Of a stretch of 64,000 bases of DNA, positions 38,114-48,360 are shown in pieces. Where the stretch lies: NCBI GenBank assembly GCA_028564675.1, contig JAOVVO010000118.1, positions 1 to 64,000 on the forward strand. Reading direction: 5' to 3'. The notes beneath the pieces are model-generated. The model had not been told where the DNA came from. It did not search any database and saw only the letters and a list, made by a program, of their open reading frames with translations. The position numbers and the translations under genes were made by a program. Positions within the stretch are counted from its first letter, which is position 1. Each line of letters begins with the position of its first letter. This stretch comes from Onchocerca lupi. Taxonomy: Eukaryota; Nematoda; Chromadorea; Rhabditida; Onchocercidae.

Positions 38114-40970
38114 TCCCTTTGAGACTATGTCGCACCACTTGACCTTTAGTATTTCTTGTTTACAATTATTGTCAAGGCGTTATTTGACATCTTTCAGTTT
38201 TCACCCACATCTAATATGTTTAATTTTACAATAATTGTGGATACACAAAATTTTTTGTCGTTTCATTGTCATTTTCTGTATAGATATAGAGATTGTCTGG
38301 TTCGCCGTCTTTAAAACACGCACACATAATTGTCCATGTGAAAAGCAATCAGTCTCTAGATCTAAACCGCACTATTCTAACGATTGACTCTGAGCTTTGT
38401 TGATGGGGAATACAAACGCCGACCGAATTGTGAATTACAATCTCTGAAACTGAAATGGCATATCCGTTGGAATCATATGAATACGAGGAATAAGGACATC
38501 TTCATCTTTGAAAAATCCTGTAAGATTGCCTCTACGACATTGCTCATTAATTTTTTATACTGCAAGCCGCATGCCGTTGCAAAGTTTTAGCTAGTTGATA
38601 TTTCTCAACATGACCATTGGCATGCTGATTCTGGCTCATCGAGTGAATTCGAAAATTCTGTTGGATAGTTATCCGCTTCATCTGCTTCCACAATGGTGTC
38701 GACGAACTTGTATGTGACTGCCTCGTTTTGAATGTTAGACTGAATAATATTGTGAAATTCGTCGAACGTCTTTGTTTTTGGCCGCAGGAATGGTTCATTC
38801 ACTCAGCCAATCGTGATCCTTATATTTGGTTTGAATATCAGGAAATACTTTCTCAACCAACTCTTCCTTTGACGTTATTAAATTACAGAAGTTATGAGGC
38901 AATGAAATTCGTCTTGTGGTTAGATCAACCGGCACCTTTCCGTTCCCAATTGTCAGCAATTGATGTGAGAACATTCCGGCTGATCGATTGTTTTGCAGCT
39001 GAACACATATTTGTAATTAATTTCAACGTCTTTACGTGTCGTCATAAAGTAGAGTATTTCAGGCAAGCATTTATTTCGTCCGCTGGTGTCGATCGAGGAA
39101 TTACAGGTAATGCCTGCCTTAAATCTCCTGCAAACAATATCAGTTCGTTCCCAAATCGTTTGATATTTCCATGCAAATCTTGCAATGATCGATCAAGGGC
39201 CTAGACCGATTTTTTATGCACCATTGTACATTCATCCTAAACAATAAGCTTGCATTTTCGCAATACTTTTCCCATACAGGATGTTTACAAATATTGCATG
39301 TGAGAGTTTCAATGAATTACATGTTCACTGACAATTTCAAAGCGGAATGAGCAGTTCTTCCACCTGGTAGCAATGTTGCAGCTATTCCGGACGATGCAAG
39401 AGCTAAGGCTATGCTATTTTGCGATTAAATTGCTGCTAGAATCAATCTAATTAGGAACGTTTTACCAGTTCCTCCTGATGCGTCCAAAAAAGATTTCTTC
39501 AACTCCTTTATCAATAGTTTGCATTATTTGATCATAAATGCCTTTTTGCTGAAATGTTAGCTTAGGAATATTTGATTGCATGTATGATAAAAGATCAGTC
39601 GTATTATAATTTTGTTCGCGACGCAATTCTACATCGAAAGAAGCAGCAGCAGATCGATTCGGTGATGGCATTCCCGATCGGAGACTTTTTTCGCGATTTG
39701 TAAGCAGAAGTTTTCAATCATTATCAACGCTTCGTCATAGATTTCTGCTGTGAAATTCATATTCATATTTGAATTTTCGCTGCGTATTCGATGGAGAATA
39801 TCTTCAGCCATATGCGATTTATATCTTTCCCATAACTGTGTTGAAGATAAGGAGAGTAGACGGTCAATATGATTGCAAACAGTGTACGAATTTGATTTGG
39901 ATGTAACGTCATTAATGCATACATTCCAGTGTCGATCGTTCTCCAATAAATTCAAAACTTGACATGTCCTGCAGAAGTAGGATGTGTACGCCGTTGACAA
40001 TTTTTAATTGCTGGAAAGAAGTTGGACCGGGCACATTTATTAACAACATGCGAAGGAAGAATTCATCTTGATTAGAATGCACGGTATACAATCCTTCTAT
40101 TGTAGTTTGTTTGAATATACCAGGTTGTCCGTCAACTGGTTTTCCTCCCTTGCGTCTTTCAAATGATTTTCTACTCGCACTTCATGTGCAATACGTAGGC
40201 ATTTCCGAAAATAGCAGTGTTTTCGTGAATGCGTCAGTTTTGACATAATGTAAGAAAGCAGTTAAAGTTGTAGCCGGCGGATTCGGAGCTATTTGTTGCA
40301 TATATACAGTTGTGAAATAAACACGTCTATTTTCTAGAAGTACTGCTAAGTGTACAACCGCTGGACTTCATTTCCCATGCATGGAAAATGGAAGAATTCG
40401 CTATACAACTTCATTGCTGCTTATGTATCTTCCAGCCTGATACTGTGCGATTTCATCAGATATGTGATACCGCATTCCCATCACTTCTTTCAGGCTGCAC
40501 ACCAAAAACTGCCATGTCGCTGCCTTTGTTCACGTACTTACAAATGTATTTGATCGATTTAACAGAGTTACAGTATTCCACGTTTATGTGAGCTTTGTAT
40601 GTTTTTAATAGCAAAGGCGAATATAGAACTCACCGGTTATCTACTTCGATGTCACCATTTCACATTTTTAGTGTTGCCAATTTACTGCCATCTTCTGCTG
40701 ATCTTCTGATAAAGGATATCCATCGTTTCTTTAACTGTTTTGGATACTAATGCCCGATTTTTATCTATCATAAATGGTAAATTTAGATTCGGTGTACCGC
40801 AAGGTCCATGTATCATATTTTTTGTCACAAGTTACGATTTCTGCACCGAACGACGTCATTTGGAAGTACGAGTTGTATTTCTTGATTTTAGATAGGAAAC
40901 GCCTTAATTCGGCAGTATGTCCGGCAAGCAAAGTTTTTAATGGCTCTAATGGTTCTTCAAGTTGAGGCAA
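38114..40970 (-). pseudogene. Decayed Helitron helicase (PIF1 type)
   Basis: Read from high to low coordinates on the minus strand, fragments appear in the order expected of animal Helitron helicases. The pieces are PLEPLKTLLAGH and KYNSYFQMTSFGAEIVTC (40.9 kb), HLAVLLENRRVYFTT (40.35 kb), GMPSPNRSAAASFDVEL then NIPKLTFQQKGIYDQIMQTI (39.67-39.5 kb), a Walker A DASGGTGKTFLIRLIL (39482-39458), a Walker B-like DECTM (about 39.22 kb), GNIKRFGNELILFAGDLRQA and LPVIPRSTPADEINACLK (about 39.1 kb), and PRIHMIPTDMPFQFQRL with INKAQSQSLE (38.45-38.38 kb). Stops and frameshifts interrupt it many times, including a one-base slip just before Walker A. I do not see the Rep HUH nuclease motif, so the 5' half is missing. 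It cannot be functional. Confidence 0.9.
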
Positions 40971-41206
40971 TTTATTTATTTATTATTCTTTTTTTTCGAT
41001 GGCGCGACATATTTCGTTCGTTTCTCTATTAAATTTCAAAGCTTTGCAATAAAGACATACTTCAGTCATAGTGCCGATAAGAACATGTGGGCTCAAACTG
41101 TAACCATCAGCTGGGTTGTACCAGAATGCAAAGCAATTTTAATCGCGTGACTGCTGAACATGGATTCGTGTTTGACGCTGATCAAGAAATACTAAAGGCA
41201 AAGTGG

Positions 41207-41877
41207 CGACAAACATGTTTATCACCAAAACGTTCCAATTCAAAGATAAACGACAAAGATCGACGCAGCAAAATCAACAGTTCGGAGTTCCAAGGGTTCC
41301 AGTTCGACAGTTCAAAGCGATGCAACAGAAGCAACAATCCGACAGTTCACTTGAATAATATTCTTTTCTATCAGCGAAAAAGGAAAGAATAACCCAACGA
41401 TCCATTTTCCTGAATGTTCTCTGATAATTGTTGTTACGAAGAGTCACTCTTCATCAATCAATAAAACCTTCCTCAACAGCATTCATCTCTGTCACGCAAG
41501 ACACAAAATATTTTCTCACACCTATTGCTGACCTAGCCGAATCATAATAGCGTGAATCAATTTCCAATCCAAACAAACTACAAATCAAATTACAAAGTAT
41601 CAGTTTTTTTCCCCAAAACTAGAAACATGCCCTTTTTTTCCATTTAACCAGACTGAGCTACAGCAACGCCTGTATAAAAACATGCGCGTGTTCGAATGCA
41701 ACGCTGTATCAAAATTTCAAAGCAATAGGTTTCTGATATCTAAGATTTTGAATTAATATAGATAAGGCGTGTGTTTAAGAACTATCGGAGGTTTGAGATT
41801 TTGAACAAACGAACATTGATATTTTTATTTATATAGATTAGGAGCAGCCGGACACGCTTAGCGTGGGTCCAGCTAGT
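41207..41877. repeat. Right inverted arm of the Helitron-like element
   Basis: This is the reverse complement partner of 37397-38113. On the + strand it again contains the helicase-tail codons (CLSPKRSNSKINDKDRRSK then …NNILFYQRKRKE) followed by 3' non-coding sequence and the terminal hairpin plus CTAG. The arm is therefore an inverted duplicate of the element's own 3' end rather than a normal 5' end. Confidence 0.9.
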
Positions 41878-41899
41878 TTATCCAATAAAATTTTACAAG

Positions 41900-44344
41900 C
41901 GAACTTATATGGCTGTAACTATTATGTATATAATTATTGGCTTAGCACTTGCAACAATTGCAATTGAAATTGCTGCGGATACATTGAGAAAGTTGCATTA
42001 TTTCAGACGGACAATTAAACATGTTGGCAATATCCAAATTTGGTTTGGTGGCAAAAGGTTTTTTCATTATAGATTTTTGATTGTTATTATTTCAGTTCAA
42101 ATAGCCTATTTAAGATATGAATTAAGCGATAGAATTTGAAATTATTACAGTCAAATAATACTATTCCAAAATGCAAAACCCAGTAACTTGCGCACCTAAT
42201 TAAATCAGAACTCAATCTTAATTAATCCTTGTAGAAGGTGACCAAAAATTTCATGCCAAGAATTTAGAACGAATTTTTTTCGTTTTTTTTTTGCGATATA
42301 AGAAAGAAAAGTAAATTTCTTAATCATTTTTATTGCCAAACTTTATTTCTCTGTATTTTTAAACGAAAAATATAATGGAAAATAAAAAAGAAAAAAATAT
42401 TTTCAAAAAAATGCTACAAAATTTCTAATCATTTCTTTACTGTAATTGTTAAAGTTATGCTACGATTTATTGCAACATATATATGAAATATGTATAAATT
42501 TCATTAAAATTTTGATAAAATTAAATTTGAAATGCATGCCGAAAAGCAAAACAAATATGTTAAATAATATGAAGTTTGCTTATAGATTAACTGTTCGCCA
42601 AATAATTCATAATTTATGTGATCACTTCAATGTGCCTGATGCAGCATTAACTGATTTCAATATTGGTAATTTCGTGGAGCAAGCAATCAAAGTTGAAGCC
42701 GGTGAACTACCGTCATTCAGGGTATTTTTAATGCACCAATTATTTTTGCATCTTATACATTTTTAAATTTTACAATATTTTTAGAATCAATCTTCGCGAC
42801 GAGAAGCTAGTTTTAATCAAAAAAATGGTGAGCTCATTTTTCAGTCATTTCGTTTTTTTTCTCTTTTTTCTTTCTTTTTTTTTTTTTTTTTATGCAAGCT
42901 AGGTTATATACATTCAATGATGAAATTTCCAATTTCAAATTCTTTGCAGAACTTCTCATTCAAGCTTCTAAACTACCAGAATCAGAGTCTGAATTCGAAC
43001 CAGAACCAGAGATTATACTGCTGCCTAAGCCAGAGCAGGAACTGGAGCCGGAGCTTGTAGAAGAACCTGAACCGAAATCAGAGCTCATACAAAAACTTGA
43101 ACCTATACCCGAATACGAAGCAGAACTCGAGTTTCTACCAGAACCTCAACCATGTTTTCCGGTTTTTGCTATAAGCGAAGCGACACTTCCATGTGAACTA
43201 TTGCCAGGAACCGAGGAATCAGAGCTTGTATCAGGATTAGAACCTCAATTCCATCGACTGGAGTTGTCAGAAGAAGCAGAAGAAATTCCATATAAATGTG
43301 AAACACCGACGTTTACTGTACTTGAACCGATGCCTCCTCTTGAATCAATGCTAGAAACAACTGAGGTTTTGGATGCAGAAATGGAATCAGAATCAAGACA
43401 AGGTCCATCACTTGAACCGGTACGTCAATTGTTTAATTGACAGAATAATTTATTTTAGAATTTTCGATGGTATTAGTTTCTCACTAATGAATGTCATAAT
43501 TATAATTACAGGAAGAAGCAGTTGTCAAAGAGCGTAAGTTTGAATTCAAGCTATATTAATGAAATTAAATTTTTTAGAATTTTCGAACTGAAAATAAATT
43601 TCACGTCATAAATTAAGTCTCACACTCGAAACATAAATTTGAAGCTGAAAAGAAAATTTTAAACTCCGGAAGTATTCAAAGCATTTGAAACTATTAAAAT
43701 AGATTTCATCAGAATTATCGATGATCACTGCAACTTGTAATAATGCAGTTCTATATTTGAAAAGAAAATTGCTCTTATTGTGAAATTATTCTAAAAAGAA
43801 TTTTATTTCAACCATAATTGGGCTATCAGCAATAAAAATCAATATAATATTTGAGATTTCGAAAATAAATTCAAAATAGTAAGGATTAAAGTTTATGGAT
43901 AATTCATTGTAGTTTATCTCAAGGATTCATGCCTCAGGTAATGACGTCAATTTATATATTTCCTCTTTGCTTTTCGCACGATATACTTTAGATAAAAAGT
44001 GGTATTTGCATGGACAGTTAAACTTAATGTTATTTTAACTCTACAGAATCTAATATTTAAGTTTTAGCACCGGAAAATATGAAATCTTTACAACGGAAAG
44101 GTTATAGTGAGAAATTCTGGAAGCTTTATCGAGAATATCAAAATGTGAGTTACTTGCTCGAACAGATATCAATATTTAAAAAAAAAAAATCAAAAAAACA
44201 AAATATTAGTGATTTTTATAGTTCATTCATTTATTATTCATTTAGGAGTGGAGCAAGTTTCATCGTCTTACACGCACTTCTTCATGTAAAGATCGTCAGA
44301 GAAGTTTGAAAGAAAAATCAATTAAAAAGCTTCCAAATGTGTGA
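41900..44344 (+). pseudogene. 3' half of a second K2P (TWK) channel gene, 5' half missing
   Basis: Exons 41900-42057, 42586-42721, 42785-42827, 42950-43419, 43512-43533, 44068-44144, 44246-44344 join in frame to a stop at 44342-44344. The first encodes M4 and its continuation (IIGLALATIAIEIAADTLRK, then NIQIWFGGKR), matching LALTTIAIEIAAEYLKMLHY of the 22-30 kb channel. The second (LTVRQIIHNLCDHFNVP) is exactly 136 nt, the same as its counterpart there. A 156-codon Glu/Pro-rich exon (PEPEIILLPKPEQELEPEL) and a basic tail follow and are absent from the other channel. No M1-P1-M2-M3-P2 exons exist upstream; a Helitron-like element ends at 41877. The homologous acceptor base is displaced by one (…ACAA|G). 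The downstream frame is intact, so the gene was lost recently or has an undiscovered new 5' end. Confidence 0.8.
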
Positions 44345-45848
44345 ACTAAAATCCATCGTTTTTTTTTTTCTTTTGTAGGAAATTAAAAAAAAAAAAAGTT
44401 TAATGTTTGCAAGATGTCATGCTTAATGACATCTTCAGAATGTTCAAATGGATGTAAAGTAACTTCAAAATTTACTGAAGAAATTTCATGGAATATTGTT
44501 GAAATTCGTTTTGACTATTTCTATGTATCAAATTCAAAAGATTGGCTGTTTTACCAATAAGCAATTGTCATCAAAACTTCATCCATTGTTTTGCTTATCT
44601 ATTCCGGAATCAGTAATGAATATGGCAAGTCTTGAATTAAAGATGACATGTCTCATAACGGGCGAAAATGTTGTTATGCTTTAATAAGAGAATTGATGAC
44701 TTCTTAAGAACTTTAAAATGTCGTACGGTAACTAGCTCAATAATCATTAAATGTTCTATTTCACAGTGAACCGGGTAATGACAATCCAGAAACAAGAAGA
44801 CTAATCATGTTACCGAAAGTTTGATAATTTCTGTTATGTTATCCAAATGATTGCTTCATTAATAATATGATCTGCTTAGTAAATGAACTATTCGAAATTT
44901 CGTCCACATTATAAATTCAACTATGCATTTTCCGGAAAGAAACTGAGAATGTTGGACTTGCTTTGTATGTCAAGCAAATATGCATGGATCATTCCAGTAT
45001 ATCAGGATGTATGGTATAGCATATTTTGCTTATCATATCAATCAATTATTTACATAAATGAGTTTTATTACCAAATGATCTCTGGTAATAATCGATGCTC
45101 ATCAATATATAATTTCCGGACTCTATTATAATAAACAAATCAGTTTGGCATCAGTTTTAATTTTTATCAAGTAAAAACAAGAATGAATTAGTTCAAAAAC
45201 TACAGAGTTTTTCTTTTCCTCTTTAAATTTTATTGCAAATTAAAAATAAAATCAAACTACTGAAGCATAATGTTAGTTTCATTGAACAAGACATCATTAT
45301 CGTTTTCCGGATGATAGCTTTATTATCATTATGAAATAGGTTTCCCTTTTCATGTCTATTAATGAACTCCTCAATCGCAGTTACAGTATACTGGAACTAG
45401 ACGATAATCAAGAAAAGATGATAAAAAATTGGATCAAATTTGAAATTTTTTTTCAAATTCTATGAATATTAGCAAGAAATAATCATCTCTATAACTTCCC
45501 TTTTTCTAATGAGAAAATTAAATTTGATGAATAGATTCATACATGCTACATAAAACCATTTCCCGTAAAATTATCAAATTTTTTTCACATGTATCATAAT
45601 GCTTACATAATCATGAAAGGAAGCAGAGATATCACTGAAATTTACAAACTAAACCATAGTAATATGAATCAAATCTTATCAAACTTATCAATTATTCCAA
45701 GTAAGAAAGAACTAGATTAATCATAACAATAATAAAATCATTTTTCCTATTATTTGCAAGAAGAGTGGGAAAGGAAAAAAAGTTGTATAAACAACTTTAC
45801 ATGAAGTAAATGTTTGCATCGAACCATTTTGTCGCACTAAAAAAACAA
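44345..45848. other. AT-rich intergenic stretch, no gene seen
   Basis: Open frames at 44496-44684 and 44883-45131 (+) have no recognisable family and no splice context. I see nothing else beyond short A/T tracts. Confidence 0.5.
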
Positions 45849-48360
45849 TCAGTAACGTTTCTTGTAACAATGCGATCGGTTATTGCATGGAATATGTCCA
45901 TCTGAACAATGACACTGAATCATTGCTCTTTGTTGGCATTGCGTCAACTGTTTGTTGTTGTTGTTGGAGTTGACGATGACCACAATTTTCTTGGCAAATT
46001 GTTTGACAAGCTGGTTCACATTGTGTTTTGATAAGGTTTAGGTTAAATTGTTGTAAGCAGGTTTGCTGACATAATGGAATACAGTGTGTAGATTCAAGTA
46101 TTACTGAATGAAGATCCGCTCGAATTGTCTGAAAAAGAAACAAACAGTAACGATAAAAAATAAAAATTTTAATGAAACCTACACAATGATGAAAATGAAT
46201 TTTTAAGTATAGTTGTAAGCAAACCAAAGTTATCAAGTAATTCGTATATAATTCAATATTTATATAATAATGGATACTATACATTTTATAAACAATAATT
46301 TTTGAATAATAATTTTGCGAATACCTTTAAAATAATTACACTTTTAGAAACAAACAATTGAATTTCAAAATTACTCCGTATATTAAATGACTTATTATTT
46401 CTACTGATGATTTTTAATGGCATAATTAAGAATAAAATCAAAGTAATTACTAAAAAAATGTTATTATTCGAGAGCTTCAAACATTGATAGTTCCAAAAAA
46501 GTAATAAATACATCCAACAAATATTTACAATTACACTAAATTCCCACCATGTATTATCCAACAAACTGATTGTTTCATTTACTTTATTTTACCCTAAATG
46601 ATTATTTTCTCTAATCTAATCACTAAACAATCATTAATCACGATATAATACTTTAACAAAAAAATGAATAACATAGATAAGTAGATATCAGCAGATTTTT
46701 CAAAATCTTCTAATAATTTGATACAATGGAATTTGAGGAATTAGCAAACCGAATATCTCCGAAAAAAAGTCTCATGATACTAATTCTCAAACATTCTGTT
46801 TATTTTTCTAATTATTTAAGCTATCGGTAGTTCGAAATGGACATGTTGAACTATTTGGTTAACATAATTGGTTACTAATTTAAATTTTAGTATGAAATTG
46901 TTTCATTATCAAAAAAAAGGACCTACTAAATTATCATTTTATTTAGGAAAAAATTCCAGCAGTCATATTTTGCTATGCCAGTTGCGAATATCTTCCATTT
47001 TTTTAATAGGCTCTTAACAATGTTTCCTACTGGCATCGTCAACGAAAAGACTTCTTACCACTTTTATTGTCAACTGTAGTTGAAAAATAAATCAATCATT
47101 GAAAAAATTAAATACGGCAATTTTGCTGATGCAAATTTGCTTGTATTTCTATAATTTTATTAATGATATCTTCCACGAATTATTAATTAATTATTGCATT
47201 TATATTGACTTTTAGTCCCGTACTTTACGAAATGTTGATATGTTGGGGATTTATATAATATAAACATGTCCAACGACTACTTGGTCTATTAACAAAATTA
47301 GTTTTCGGATTCACTTTGCTTAAATTCATTTTAATTTAAATAAAATATTTAAAAAAAAAAAAAAAAACCTGTAGTTTATGTGCTTGCTTATCTTGCTGAA
47401 CTATGGGCACTGGTTGTTGTTGCTCGGGCTATTGCTGCTGATGTTGATGACAAAATTGTTGACAATTTTGACTGCATGGATTAGCGCAATAAGCAATCTG
47501 CTGCTCACATAATTGCTTGCAACTATCGAAACATTTTCTAAAACAGTATTGTGACTGGCTTGAATTTGGGGGAAGGGGCAAATGAGAATTTGGATAGATG
47601 AACGGATTGACGTGTGAATTTATTGATAACGATTGTGAGATAAATTGTGATTGCAGTGAAAAGTTGCAAATGTTGATACACTGTTGCCTGCAATGTGCTT
47701 GACATAGTAGACTGCCAATCATTTGTTGATTGCAAAACTGTTGACAATAAAACATGCACTGTTGATGTTGCTGCTGCTGGACGATGGAAAATAATTACGA
47801 TTGCATGTTCAATGAACAACTTTGTTGGCATTGTTGCATGCATCCGCATTACAATCGATTACTGTTCGGAGAAGGCTGCTGTTGGCTACAAAGTTGCTCA
47901 TAACTAATCAGACAAGTAATACATTGTTCTGTAATAGGTTATAATTGCCGATGAGAATAGGGATAAGACTGTTGCAGCGAGTTTATATTTGTGTTCCAAA
48001 CGGCAAGTTCCCAGATTGCTGTTGCAAATTACATGATTGCATGCATGCTTTAAGGCATGCATTTTCACAATGCATTTGTGGCATATACGGATTGCATTGC
48101 GAAATGCAAGACTGTTGACACAACCTATTCGACATTGTTGCCCGTTGTGTCCATGCAAATTGCACCCACAGTAATTTGATTGTTGTATTGTTGCTGCACT
48201 TGAGGACATGAACATGTCATCGAAGACATGGATACGTTCGGGATGCAAAAACATGATTCTCCCGTCCATGACTGTACTTGTTCTATCTGATTGCATTCGC
48301 ATCATTGACGTTGAATACGTGTCGAATATTCAGCGCATATCTTCAAACTATTCGGTATAG
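45849..48360 (-). pseudogene. Cys/Gln-rich (ABU/PQN-like) protein, decayed
   Basis: Two exon blocks on the minus strand (48360-47371 and about 46131-45849) encode Cys-rich motifs of the type CxxxCxxxC with Gln: CECNQ, CFCIP, CSCPQ, LCQQSCISQC, CENACLKACMQSC, CGCMQQCQQSC, CQQFC, CRQQC, CKQLCEQQ, CIPLCQQTC, CEPACQTICQENC, and near the end CQQRAMIQCHC. This pattern resembles the nematode ABU/PQN prion-like Q/N- and Cys-rich proteins (family knowledge; many are secreted pharyngeal or ER-stress-linked). The first block is broken by a TGA near 48.31 kb, two opposite frameshifts around the LCQQSC...GTQI segment, TAA at 47941-47939, 47851-47849 and 47797-47795, and TAG at 47431-47429. The second has a one-base slip in a CAA run before its proper end (CYKKRY, stop 45851-45849). 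Unspliced readings do not rescue it. Confidence 0.65.

Larger units (their letters stand above)
37397..41877 (-). mobile_element. Helitron-like transposon with long inverted arms
   Basis: A 4.48 kb element starts ACTAGCTGGA and ends TCCAGCTAGT, the exact complement. Its interior encodes a decayed Helitron helicase on the minus strand, and its ends are inverted arms of about 0.7 kb. The right end has a Helitron-type 3' terminus on the + strand: hairpin CACGC-TTA-GCGTG (41853-41865), 7 bases, then CTAG (41873-41876). The left end has one on the minus strand: hairpin 37410-37428, then CTAG (37398-37401). So it carries two 3'-type ends facing outwards, which is not the classical 5'-TC...CTRR-3' layout. 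No flanking target duplication is obvious, consistent with the rolling-circle class. The element sits 22 bp before an exon of a truncated K2P gene. Confidence 0.85.

Noticed and set aside
38384..39204. Plus-strand open frames of up to 158 codons across the Helitron
   Set aside because: They are the antisense of the decayed helicase, whose motifs are clear on the minus strand.
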